From JAZKID01 sp965247525 (GTDB lineage: Bacteria; Pseudomonadota; Alphaproteobacteria; Rhizobiales; UBA4765): a stretch of 64,000 nucleotides of DNA. The position numbers and the translations under genes are program-made. Within the stretch, counting starts at the first letter, position 1, and each line of letters begins with the position of its first letter. Below are positions 9,090 through 17,993 of this stretch, one piece after another. The notes under the pieces are model-generated. The model was not told the origin of the DNA. It was given only the letters and a program-made list of their open reading frames with translations, and made no database searches. The stretch lies in contig OZ252015.1 of assembly GCA_965247525.1 (NCBI GenBank), positions 930,001-994,000 on the forward strand. Reading direction: 5' to 3'.

Positions 9090-10616
9090 TTAGATCGTCT
9101 GATTGTAGGCGCCGACCTCTGGAAAGGCTTTCAATACAGCATTGATCGCTTCAAACATGTCTTTCATACGCGTCTGCGAGACAGGGCTTTCCACAACAAC
9201 AACAAGCTCCGGCTTGTTTGACGAGGCCCGCACCAGACCCCAGCTGCCATCTTCGACCTGCAGACGGACACCGTTGACGGTAATAAGCGCGGTAATCGCC
9301 TGCCCGGCGACTTTTTCACCCGTCTTGTATTTGCCGGTAAAAATTTCAGTCACGCGATCGACAATTCCGTATTTCACTTCATCGGCGCAATGGGGCGCCA
9401 TGGTCGGCGAGCCCCATGTTTTTGGCAGATCGGAATAAAGCTGCGCCATGGTTTTATCGGGATTGCGCTCCATCATGTCGAGCACAGCAAGTGCAGTCAC
9501 AAGACCATCGTCATAGCCACGGCCAACGGGCGTGTTGAAAAAGAAATGGCCGGACTTTTCAAAACCGGCCAGCGCGCCAATATCGGCAACGCGGCGTTTG
9601 ATGTAAGAATGCCCTGTCTTCCAAAATTCAGTGACAGCGCCAAGCTCTTTTAAAACAGGGTCTGTGACAAAAAGCCCCGTTGATTTAACGTCAGCGACAA
9701 AGCGCGCATTTTTGGTTTGTCTGGCCAAATCACGCGCCAGCATCACACCGATTTTGTCGGCAAAAATTTCATGACCTTCATTATCGACCACGCCGCAACG
9801 GTCGCCGTCGCCGTCAAAGCCAAGAGCAAGATCGGCCTTGTGCGCGGTCACTTCCGCCGACATGGCATGAAGCATTTCCATGTCTTCCGGATTTGGGTTG
9901 TAGCGCGGGAAATTATAATCAAGCGCCGTGTCCATATGCACAACCTCAAGCCCGAGCTTTTCAAGAATTTGCGGCGCGAACGCACCGGCTGTTCCATTCC
10001 CGCACGCACAGATGACTTTCATCTTGCGCTTGAAAGGGCCACGCTGTGTCAGGTCGGCAATATACCGGGTTGCAAGGTCGGGCACGAAAATATGCTCGCC
10101 GCCTTTTTTCTGTTCAAAGTCGCCAGCCAGAACGATATCGCGCAGAGCGCTCATCTCGTCCGGCCCAAACGTGACAGGGCGTTCCGCGCCCATTTTCACG
10201 CCTGTCCAGCCATTGTCATTGTGCGACGCTGTCACCATTGCGACGGCGGGAACATCAAGGGCGAACTGGGCAAAATAAGACATTGGCGACATGGCAAGCC
10301 CGATGTCATGCACACGCATTCCCGCAGCGACCAGACCATTGATCAGCGCCATCTTGATGCCTTGTGAATAGGAACGGTAGTCATGGCCGGTGACAATGGC
10401 ATCAATGCCTTTGCGTTGTAGCATCGTGCCAAGGCCAAGCCCCAATGCGGTAACGCCTAGCAGGTTCAATTCCGGCGGCTTGGCTGATTCTGGATGGCCG
10501 AACCACCAGCGCGCATCATATTCGCGAAACCCTGTCGCTTTTACGAGCGCTTGTGTCTCAAACGCATAGGTGTTCGGGGCGATGTCGGCGCGGGGAACTG
10601 GAAATGTCATTGGCAA
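9090..10616 (-). CDS. manB: Phosphomannomutase/phosphoglucomutase
   Basis: A 508-residue alpha-D-phosphohexomutase. The catalytic phosphoserine is Ser131 in TASHNDNGWTG, the metal-binding loop is DGDGD at residues 268-272, and a C-terminal phosphate-binding loop contains RASSNKPELVVVVES. It interconverts hexose-6-P and hexose-1-P. The placement 68 bp upstream of manC on the same strand points to mannose-1-P supply, with glucose-1-P as possible second substrate. AlgC-type dual specificity cannot be told from the sequence. Confidence 0.92.
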   Translation of the reverse strand: MPMTFPVPRADIAPNTYAFETQALVKATGFREYDARWWFGHPESAKPPELNLLGVTALGLGLGTMLQRKGIDAIVTGHDYRSYSQGIKMALINGLVAAGMRVHDIGLAMSPMSYFAQFALDVPAVAMVTASHNDNGWTGVKMGAERPVTFGPDEMSALRDIVLAGDFEQKKGGEHIFVPDLATRYIADLTQRGPFKRKMKVICACGNGTAGAFAPQILEKLGLEVVHMDTALDYNFPRYNPNPEDMEMLHAMSAEVTAHKADLALGFDGDGDRCGVVDNEGHEIFADKIGVMLARDLARQTKNARFVADVKSTGLFVTDPVLKELGAVTEFWKTGHSYIKRRVADIGALAGFEKSGHFFFNTPVGRGYDDGLVTALAVLDMMERNPDKTMAQLYSDLPKTWGSPTMAPHCADEVKYGIVDRVTEIFTGKYKTGEKVAGQAITALITVNGVRLQVEDGSWGLVRASSNKPELVVVVESPVSQTRMKDMFEAINAVLKAFPEVGAYNQTI

Positions 10617-10682
10617 GCCTTGTCAAATGAGAATGCTTCGGCCTATCGGCCAAGACAGGCAGAATCAAGGCACAAAATTGTT

Positions 10683-11639
10683 TTAAAGTCTTGGCGGATT
10701 TCGGCGCAGACTTGGTTTGGCAACTTGCTGGTCCTGCGGCCAATTTGTCGCGATCTCGTCGATTTCATCCGCCTCTGGCAAAGCTGTTTGAAGCCCGCTA
10801 CGCGATGCGGCAAGCGCTGCTGCCCCAACAGCACGGTGAAGCACGTCAACAATCGGCAGGCCTTGAGAAATACCGCCAGCAAACACACCGACAAGCGCAT
10901 CGTCCGCGCCTGACTTGTCGACGATCTCAACATTCGGGTGCGGAATATGCTCCACATTGCCGCCAATTCCGATGTAAATGTCGAGACCCTGTGTCACGAT
11001 CATCACGGGCCCATTGCGGCGCAGCGCCATGTCATAGGCAATCGCGCGCGGTCCGTCCGTGCGCATGGCAAAGCCGCTGGCAAGTTCAATCGCTTCGATT
11101 TCACCCAAAACAAGATAGTCGACACGGTCTAAAATTGATTCTGAAATTGGCGTCACGGGCGCAAGATGAAGAATGCAGCGGCCTTCCGCTTTCAGCACCG
11201 TATCAATCGCCTGCATTGTTGCTGTTTCATTGGTTTCGCCCTGCACAAGCAAGGTTGTCCAGCGGTCCAGCCATTTTTCGGGAATGTCATCGACCTTCAT
11301 GACGCCTGAAGCGCCAAGGCTGACAATGCGCTGTATTTCGCCTGCGCTGTCCTGCAAGGTCACAGACATGCCGGTCGGAAAGGCAAGACGCTGCATGCCG
11401 GACAGATCCAGCTTTTTTTCGCGCAGGCTCGCCAGCGCAACATCGCCAAATCCGTCCATGCCGATCGCTGAGGCAAACCGCACTTTTGCGCCGCTTAAAT
11501 GTGCGGCAAGTGCCTGCGTCGCGCCGCGGCCTGCCGGAAGCAAAATAAATTCGTCTGTGATGACAGTGTCGGCACCCATGGCAAGGCGCGGCGCATTTGC
11601 GCAAACAGAAAGAAATGTCGATCCAAAAACAGTCAGCAT
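10683..11639 (-). CDS. PfkB/ribokinase-family sugar kinase
   Basis: A 318-residue ribokinase-like protein. The N-terminal substrate motif is PAGRGATQA (about 35-43), which corresponds to the usual GGKGANQA with a changed first glycine and lysine. The C-terminal ATP/anion-hole motif reads DKSGADDA at 241-248, against the canonical DTTGAGDA: the catalytic Asp247 is kept but the adjacent Gly is Asp. Substrate is unknown; ribose or another furanose is plausible. It is on the same strand as manB, 66 bp upstream of it. The motif changes leave activity somewhat uncertain. Confidence 0.8.
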   Translation of the reverse strand: MLTVFGSTFLSVCANAPRLAMGADTVITDEFILLPAGRGATQALAAHLSGAKVRFASAIGMDGFGDVALASLREKKLDLSGMQRLAFPTGMSVTLQDSAGEIQRIVSLGASGVMKVDDIPEKWLDRWTTLLVQGETNETATMQAIDTVLKAEGRCILHLAPVTPISESILDRVDYLVLGEIEAIELASGFAMRTDGPRAIAYDMALRRNGPVMIVTQGLDIYIGIGGNVEHIPHPNVEIVDKSGADDALVGVFAGGISQGLPIVDVLHRAVGAAALAASRSGLQTALPEADEIDEIATNWPQDQQVAKPSLRRNPPRL

Positions 11640-11719
11640 TTTTTACCTGATATCACGCCAGCTGCGTAGAATCACTCAACGCATTTAACAAGAGAACCGT
11701 TTTTTTCTCAATGCGTGCG

Positions 11720-14176
11720 TCACGTTCCGCGTGGTTTTGCACGCGCTGTCGGCTTTGCCGTTGCAGGATTTTCCGGCCATTCATGGCGGGGATAGCGTCC
11801 GCGCAGCTCGCGCCGGACATCGGCCCAGGAGCCTGCCCAAAAACTTGGCAGGTCTTTTGTGGTCTGGATCGGCCTATGCGCTGGCGACAGCAATTCCAGT
11901 GTCAGCGGCACTTTGCCGTTCATCAGCGACGGATGCTGCGTCAGGCCGAAAAGCTGCTGGACGCGCATCGCCGCTGCTGGCCCGCCCTCGCGCTGGTAAT
12001 CAATTGGCACGGTGTCGCCAGTTGGCATTTGGAAATGGGTTGGTGCCAGTTTTTTAAGCTGCAGACCTGTTGCTGAAGGCACAAGCCCCATCAATGCCGC
12101 CTCAACCGCAGCAGGCGAAATATCTTCAAATGCACTGGCATCCGGAATGAACGGTGCAAGCCAGTCATTCAGATTTTGCTCCAGCATCTGCACAGACATC
12201 AGCGGCCAATTCTCGGCATCATTACTTTTTAAAAAAGCCAGCCGCGCGACCAACGCCATCGCATTTTTGTCGTCCAGAAATTTTTGTAATCCGTAGGACG
12301 TAATCCCTTCCATCAAAGCCGCGACTGCAGCTGCACCGGAGGCGGGTTTCGTTTCCTCACGCAAGACCAGCGCGCCATAGCGCGTCAGGCGGCGCATGCG
12401 GACGCGCTTTGAGCTTTTGTCAAAAACCGCAGTGTCTTCTTTTATGATTTTTGCGGCGAAGTCTTTTTCGATGTCGGCCTTGTCATAGACCGCGGCAAGC
12501 AGGATTTTGGGCCGTGTTTCATGGCCCTGTATCTCGGCAACGACAAGGCAGTTTTGCCGCGACAAGGGATCAGTCTTGTCGGCAATCGCACCCTTTCCGT
12601 TTGCGAGCAGAAACATGCAGGGCTGGTCTTTGCGTGCCAGTGCCAACCGTTCGGGATAGGCAAAGGCCAAAAGCTGCCCGCTTGAAATATCAGCGCTTCT
12701 ATCATCTTTTGTCCACTGCCGCGCCTGCGCTTTGGCGGTGCGCGCCCTAGCGCTGGTGTCGCCGCGCAGATGGTGCAGGCGTTCATCAATATCGCTCGAT
12801 TGTCCGCCAAGGCCGCGCTCGGTCAGCAATAAAGCGAGAAGGCTTGCTTGTGATCCTGCACCGATGCATTCGGCCTCAATTAGCATATGGGCAAGACGCG
12901 GCGGCAGAGGGCGCGCCGCAATCTGCTGGCCTGTCGGCGTGATGCGACCCTTCGCGTCCAAAGCATCGAGACCTTCCAGCAATTTACGCGCTTCGCTCAA
13001 TGCCGCATCTGGCGGGGGATCGAGAAACGACAAATCTTGCGGTGCCCGCGTGCCCATCGCTGCGCATGTCAGCAGGAGCGGGGAAAGATCGGCCTCGCGA
13101 ATTTCCGGCGTTGCGAAAGGCGCAAAGCTGCGCGTCTGGCCTTCCGCCCACAATCGATAACAGATACCAGGCGCAAGACGGCCTGCGCGCCCGCGCCGCT
13201 GGTCGGCGGCGGCCTGACTGACACGCACTGTCTCTAAACGCGTCATGCCACTGCCCGGATCATAGCGCGGCACACGCGCATAACCTCCATCAATGACAAC
13301 CGTCACACCCTCAATCGTCAGCGAGGTTTCGGCGATGCTGGTTGCAAGAACGATCTTGCGCTTGCCCGGTTCAGGCCGCGCAATCGCGAGATCCTGCATG
13401 CGCGCATCAAGCGCGCCGTAAAGCGGCGCGATATACGTATCTTCGGGCAGACTGTGTGCAAGCTGCTGTTGCACACGCAAAATTTCACCCATGCCGGGAA
13501 GAAAAACCAGAAGTGAGCCCTTCTCATTTGTGATTGCCTGCAAAATGGCGCGCGTCACCACGCGGTCCAACGGTTCGTTTGGCGGTGGCGAGATGTAATG
13601 TGTTTCAACAGGAAACAAACGGCCTTTGGCCATGATCTGCGGGGCATCGCCCATCAGTTTTGAAACCTGCGCCGCGTCGAGCGTCGCCGACATCACAAGC
13701 AGCCGCAGATCGGGGCGGACATCGCGCTGGACTTCAAGCGCCAAGGCCAGTGCCAGATCGGCCTCTAAGCTACGCTCATGAAACTCATCAAAAATGACAG
13801 CGGCAACGCCCTCCAAAAAGGGATCGTTTGCGATCATACGGTTGAATACGCCCTCGGTGATGATTTCGACACGGGTGCGCGCACTCACCTTCGTGTCCAT
13901 TCGCATACGATAGCCAATGATCTCGCCAACGTTTTGCTGCAGCAACCGTGCCATCTGTGCGGCGGCGGCGCGGGCGGCCACACGGCGCGGTACCAGCATT
14001 AGTATTTTTTTATGTTGCATCGACGCCATCTCAAGCATCATCAGTGGCACGCGCGTTGTTTTGCCAGCGCCCGGCTCTGCCACCAGAACCGCATTTGCGT
14101 TGTGCTCCAGAGCGGCGCAAAGCGCGGGCAGCACATCATCGATCGGCAGTGGCGGAAAGGGCAAAGAAAAGCTCAT
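11720..14176 (-). CDS. hrpB: ATP-dependent RNA helicase HrpB
   Basis: An 818-residue DEAH-box helicase. Walker A is in EPGAGKTTRVPLM near residue 37, the DExH box is DEFHERS, motif III is SATLD, and the HrpB-specific C-terminal region contains PTHFQMPTGDTVPIDYQ. The length is that of full HrpB (about 800-850). Its physiological RNA target is unknown in most bacteria. It is divergent from the epimerase gene at 14246 with a 69 bp gap. The ORF is intact, with no sign of frameshift. Confidence 0.93.
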   Translation of the reverse strand: MSFSLPFPPLPIDDVLPALCAALEHNANAVLVAEPGAGKTTRVPLMMLEMASMQHKKILMLVPRRVAARAAAAQMARLLQQNVGEIIGYRMRMDTKVSARTRVEIITEGVFNRMIANDPFLEGVAAVIFDEFHERSLEADLALALALEVQRDVRPDLRLLVMSATLDAAQVSKLMGDAPQIMAKGRLFPVETHYISPPPNEPLDRVVTRAILQAITNEKGSLLVFLPGMGEILRVQQQLAHSLPEDTYIAPLYGALDARMQDLAIARPEPGKRKIVLATSIAETSLTIEGVTVVIDGGYARVPRYDPGSGMTRLETVRVSQAAADQRRGRAGRLAPGICYRLWAEGQTRSFAPFATPEIREADLSPLLLTCAAMGTRAPQDLSFLDPPPDAALSEARKLLEGLDALDAKGRITPTGQQIAARPLPPRLAHMLIEAECIGAGSQASLLALLLTERGLGGQSSDIDERLHHLRGDTSARARTAKAQARQWTKDDRSADISSGQLLAFAYPERLALARKDQPCMFLLANGKGAIADKTDPLSRQNCLVVAEIQGHETRPKILLAAVYDKADIEKDFAAKIIKEDTAVFDKSSKRVRMRRLTRYGALVLREETKPASGAAAVAALMEGITSYGLQKFLDDKNAMALVARLAFLKSNDAENWPLMSVQMLEQNLNDWLAPFIPDASAFEDISPAAVEAALMGLVPSATGLQLKKLAPTHFQMPTGDTVPIDYQREGGPAAAMRVQQLFGLTQHPSLMNGKVPLTLELLSPAHRPIQTTKDLPSFWAGSWADVRRELRGRYPRHEWPENPATAKPTARAKPRGT

Positions 14177-14245
14177 TGCCTTACAAACGCCCTTGAAACC
14201 TGCTGGCTGTCAACCTTAAGAAGGGGCGAGGGAGGCCAAGAAGCC

Positions 14246-15205
14246 ATGCGCGTTGCAGTCACGGGGGCAAACGGATTTGTCGGACGCCGCCTTATCGAGG
14301 CACTTGTGCTTGGCGGCCATAATGTGCGCGCGCTTGTCAGGCACCCCGATGCAAGCCTTGCCGATTATCCCATTGAAATTATTGCGACCGGCGCGATTGA
14401 ATCCATCGATGACTGGCGGCCCTACCTGACAGGAATTGATACGGTCGTGCATCTTGCCGCGCGCGCGCATCTCGACGCCAAAGACATGCTGGACATGGCG
14501 CGCATCCGCGCTGTCAATACGGACGCGACATTGCGCCTGTGCCGCAGCGCCGCCAAGCGCAATATCGGCCATTTTATTTCTCTGTCCTCGGTCAGCGTCA
14601 ATGGCGAGCGCAGCACTCCCGATCATCCGTTTTCCGCGACCTCCCCGCTTGCGCCGACAACCGCTTATGCATCAAGCAAAGCGGATGCCGAGACCGGCCT
14701 GCAGGCCATCCATAACGACAGCAAAATGCCGATTAGCATTCTTCGCCCACCTGTGATTTACGGCGAAGGCGCGCGCGGAAATTTTCAGCAGCTTTGTGCG
14801 CTCACTTTCAAAGCGCCTGCCCTGCCACTGGCCTCGCTCAAAGCCAAACGCGCCATGATTGATGTCAAAAATCTCGGTGATGCACTGGCGCAACTTGTTT
14901 CGCACCCCGCGGCAGGGCTTAACGCCTATCCGGTCAGCGACGCGGACAGTTTTTCACTGCCTGAGTTGATTCGCCTGATTGGCGAAGGGGTCGGAAAGAC
15001 GCCGATCCTGCTCCCAATGCCTGCCTTTGCCCTGAAAACGGCAGCGGCCTTGGCTGGAAAAAGCGGAGCCTTTCGCAAGGCCGCCGAGCCGCTGTCGATT
15101 GATATGTCCGATTTTTGTAAGACGTTTAGCTGGACGCCGCCTTTTGCCGCAGGCGAGCGCATTGTCGCTGCGGCGCGCTTTTTTGCGCAAAATAAGGGCA
15201 AATAG
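14246..15205 (+). CDS. SDR-family NAD(P)-dependent nucleotide-sugar epimerase/4-reductase
   Basis: A 319-residue extended SDR. The cofactor loop GANGFVGRRL is at the N-terminus and the catalytic Tyr/Lys pair lies in TTAYASSKADAE, preceded by the Ser region SLSSVSVNGE. The start is ATG 14246 after a purine-rich GGAGGCC stretch; the longer open frame lies over hrpB. It resembles WbpV/WreQ-type enzymes that reduce UDP-4-keto-6-deoxy-GlcNAc to UDP-QuiNAc. That role is supported by a WbpL/WreU-like transferase at 15795 and a WbpM-like dehydratase at 21505. A 4-epimerase role remains possible. Confidence 0.82.
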   Translation: MRVAVTGANGFVGRRLIEALVLGGHNVRALVRHPDASLADYPIEIIATGAIESIDDWRPYLTGIDTVVHLAARAHLDAKDMLDMARIRAVNTDATLRLCRSAAKRNIGHFISLSSVSVNGERSTPDHPFSATSPLAPTTAYASSKADAETGLQAIHNDSKMPISILRPPVIYGEGARGNFQQLCALTFKAPALPLASLKAKRAMIDVKNLGDALAQLVSHPAAGLNAYPVSDADSFSLPELIRLIGEGVGKTPILLPMPAFALKTAAALAGKSGAFRKAAEPLSIDMSDFCKTFSWTPPFAAGERIVAAARFFAQNKGK

Positions 15206-15291
15206 AGCCCAATCGCTGCAAAATGTAGCACCCCTCAAAATTTATGTGATTTGGGTTTCTTTAAAGATGTTGGGCGTATGCTGAAAACGGT

Positions 15292-15798
15292 ATGGGCACG
15301 TCAATCAACTTTGAATCCATGAGCTTCCTCATTGTCGATGACAGCGCCTATATGCGCACCATCGTTCGCACGATGCTGTCCGGCTTTGGCTGCCGCTCGA
15401 TTTATGAAGCGGAAGACGGCGCGTCCGGCCTCGACAAAATCAACCAATATCACCCCGAAATCGCGATTATTGATTGGGAAATGCCCGGCATGACCGGTCT
15501 TGAAATGGTAAAAACGATTCGTGATCCTGAAAACTGCCGTTTTGCCTACATGCCGCTGATTTTGCTGACCGCCCATACGGAGCGCCGTCGCATTTTGCGG
15601 GCGCGCCTGTCCGGCGTGAACGAGGTGTTGCGCAAACCCATCAGCCCGAATGCTTTGTTTCAGCGCGTGGCCTCGATTGTCCTGCATCCGCGCCCGTTCA
15701 TCCGCACGCCAAGCTATTTCGGACCAGAACCGCGCGAGGAAATTTCGGCCAATGGGCTTAAAAAGCTGCCACAACCGGCCAAAGAAAGCGCCGCCTAA
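15292..15798 (+). CDS. Single-domain response regulator (CheY-like)
   Basis: A 168-residue receiver protein with a C-terminal tail of about 40 residues and no output domain. The acidic pair is Asp16-Asp17 (FLIVDDSAY), the phospho-acceptor is Asp61 (AIIDWEMPG), the conserved Thr is in LLTAHTE, and the Lys is in VLRKPIS. It probably works by protein-protein contact or in a phosphorelay. It sits between two glycan genes, 86 bp downstream of the SDR gene, and overlaps the 3' end of the convergent transferase gene by 4 nt. No cognate kinase is adjacent. Confidence 0.88.
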   Translation: MGTSINFESMSFLIVDDSAYMRTIVRTMLSGFGCRSIYEAEDGASGLDKINQYHPEIAIIDWEMPGMTGLEMVKTIRDPENCRFAYMPLILLTAHTERRRILRARLSGVNEVLRKPISPNALFQRVASIVLHPRPFIRTPSYFGPEPREEISANGLKKLPQPAKESAA

Positions 15799-16811
15799 TT
15801 TTTGTGCTGGGCCGACAGCGCAAACAGTGCTGCAAAATAGATCAAGCCAAACCCAAGTGAAATAAACGGCAGTACCACCTGCCAGTCCGGCCATAGATAA
15901 AGGCTGATTGCCAGCGCGAGGCAATGCAATGCCTGCAGGCCAATAAACACTTTCATGACACGGCGGTGGCCGGCAATCTCGCGCCCCGCCGCCAGCTGGT
16001 AGAGATGGCTGCGATGCGCCTGCATGGGGGAATGGCCCGACAGAACCCTGCGCAGCAATGTCACCGATGCATCGAGCCACAGCCAGCAGGGAAGCGCCAG
16101 CGCGAGACCCCAGCCACCGGATGCGGCCGTGATCAAAAGCAAAAGACCCGTCAAAAACCCCAGCGGGATGCTGCCGACATCCCCAAGGAAAATACGCGCG
16201 GGTGGAAAATTCCAGACAAAAAATCCAAGCGCTGCGCCGCCAAGCGCAAGAGCGGTAAAACCCGTCGCCATGTCCGTGGTCAGCAACAATAAAAATGTCG
16301 CACAGCCAAAACTTGTGACGCAGGCCTGACTGACAGCAAGCCCATCAATTCCGTCGGTAAAATTGAACTGGTTGATGTACCACAAGAACATCAACGCGCT
16401 TGCAAGCACAAAAATGGTGAACGGCAGAAATGGCAGCAGCGCATGAAGCTCGGCCAGCGTGCCCGAAAGCAGCATTAAAGCGAGGCTGAACCCAACAGCA
16501 AAACATTGCGCAACCAGACGCAACTGCCAATCGAGACCGGTGCGGTCATCAATCCACGACACAAAAACCAGAACGCCGGCAAGACATAAAAAGCCAACAT
16601 TAAAACCAAGCAGCGCCGCGGCAAGGACAAAGGCACTCATCAGAGCCAGCCCGCCGCCGCGCGGCACGGCGCGGGCGTGCGAGGAACGCGGCAAAGCGGG
16701 GTCAAACGCCCCGCGCTTTTTCATGTCATAAGCCAGCCAATAGGTGCCGCCACAGCTTAAAGCAAAGGCGAGCAAAGGCAGCCAGACGAGAAAAGGATGC
16801 AAAATGGCCAT
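15795..16811 (-). CDS. Polyprenyl-phosphate N-acetylhexosamine-1-phosphate transferase (WecA/WbpL family)
   Basis: A 338-residue polytopic membrane protein of the MraY/WecA superfamily with about ten hydrophobic segments. The family motifs are DDRTGLDW, the catalytic FNFTDGIDGLA loop and RIFLGDVGSIPLGF. These enzymes start glycan assembly by moving a sugar-1-phosphate from UDP to undecaprenyl phosphate. The short length and context favour a WbpL/WreU-like enzyme that primes O-antigen with QuiNAc, FucNAc or GlcNAc. It is divergent from the glycosyltransferase at 16875. Confidence 0.88.
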   Translation of the reverse strand: MAILHPFLVWLPLLAFALSCGGTYWLAYDMKKRGAFDPALPRSSHARAVPRGGGLALMSAFVLAAALLGFNVGFLCLAGVLVFVSWIDDRTGLDWQLRLVAQCFAVGFSLALMLLSGTLAELHALLPFLPFTIFVLASALMFLWYINQFNFTDGIDGLAVSQACVTSFGCATFLLLLTTDMATGFTALALGGAALGFFVWNFPPARIFLGDVGSIPLGFLTGLLLLITAASGGWGLALALPCWLWLDASVTLLRRVLSGHSPMQAHRSHLYQLAAGREIAGHRRVMKVFIGLQALHCLALAISLYLWPDWQVVLPFISLGFGLIYFAALFALSAQHKN

Positions 16812-16874
16812 TGTCTTGTTATGGGAGTTTTTGCGGCGCTCGCCTAGGGCAAAGCACTGGCGAGGTTAACGGGC

Positions 16875-17993
16875 GTGAGCGCTAACTCTGTTAAAAAACG
16901 TATTTTATATGTCGCGACCGATGACTGGTTTTTTAAAAGCCATTTCCTGCATGTGGCGCGGCGCGCGAAAGAAGAGGGTTATGAAGCGGCGCTGGCCGCC
17001 AGCCTGTCCATACCTGCAACGGTTGATGAGCTGAAGGTCTTTTCGCTGCACCGGTTACGCGCAAAAAAAAGCCCGTTTCGTTTTATTCGCAACAGCATCG
17101 AGCTTTTCAAAATCTTGCGCATGTTCAAACCAGACCTTGTGCATGTAATCGGCCTGCAAAACTGCGCTTTGCTGACGCCCGTCATTTTTGCAGGCTGTGT
17201 CGCCAAAATTGTTCTGGCGCCGACAGGGCTTGGCCGTTTCTGGATTGAGCCCGGCCTCATGTCTGGACTGGGACGCAGCGTGATCCGCACTCTTTTGAAA
17301 TGTTTTCAAGGCCGGCATTTTCATTACGTTTTTGAAAATGACGACGACCGCCGTTCCCTCGGCATTGATGCGCATAACGCCATAACAGTGGTTGGTGGCG
17401 CTGGCGTCGATGAAACGCATTTCGTGCCGCTTGACGAGCCTTCCCTGCCTGTGCGGCTTGCCGTTGTTGCGCGCATGACAAAGGCCAAAGGCATCGTTGA
17501 TGCCGTTGAAGCGGTGAAACTTGCACGCGCTTATGGGGCAGATGTAAGCCTCGATCTTTATGGCGCACCTGACCCCTTTAACACCAGTTCGCTGACAGAG
17601 GCCGAGCTTCATGCGCTGGATCAGCCGGGAATAAAATGGCATGGCACTGTCGACGATGTGCGTAATGTCTGGCGCACCGCACATATCGCGGTACTTTTGT
17701 CCAGACGCGAGGGCCTGCCACGCAGCCTTGTGGAGGCTGCCGCCTGTGGCCGCGCCATTCTCGCAACTGATGTGACAGGCTGCAACAGGATTGTGCGGAA
17801 CGGTATTGAAGGCCAGCTTGTACCATCAGGCGATATTGAAGCCACGGCAAAAGCCGTCTGCGAGCTTGCTCAAAACCACGCATTGCGCGCCCGATACGGT
17901 AGTGCTGCGCGCGCGCGTGTTTGTGACGGATTTACGCAAGAACAGGTCGCAACAGCTTTTATGGATGTTTATGCAGCGCTGCTCAGCGCGTGA
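16875..17993 (+). CDS. Glycosyltransferase, GT4 family
   Basis: A 372-residue GT-B fold glycosyltransferase. The acceptor half has the pattern HVIGLQNCALLTPVIFAG, and the C-terminal donor half begins near LAVVARMTKAKGI and carries the GT4 E-x7-E-like motif in REGLPRSLVEAAACGRA. The start is GTG 16875. It probably adds a sugar to a lipid-linked surface glycan from the cytoplasmic face; donor and acceptor are unknown. Its 3' end overlaps the convergent aminotransferase gene by 25 nt. Confidence 0.88.
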   Translation: MSANSVKKRILYVATDDWFFKSHFLHVARRAKEEGYEAALAASLSIPATVDELKVFSLHRLRAKKSPFRFIRNSIELFKILRMFKPDLVHVIGLQNCALLTPVIFAGCVAKIVLAPTGLGRFWIEPGLMSGLGRSVIRTLLKCFQGRHFHYVFENDDDRRSLGIDAHNAITVVGGAGVDETHFVPLDEPSLPVRLAVVARMTKAKGIVDAVEAVKLARAYGADVSLDLYGAPDPFNTSSLTEAELHALDQPGIKWHGTVDDVRNVWRTAHIAVLLSRREGLPRSLVEAAACGRAILATDVTGCNRIVRNGIEGQLVPSGDIEATAKAVCELAQNHALRARYGSAARARVCDGFTQEQVATAFMDVYAALLSA

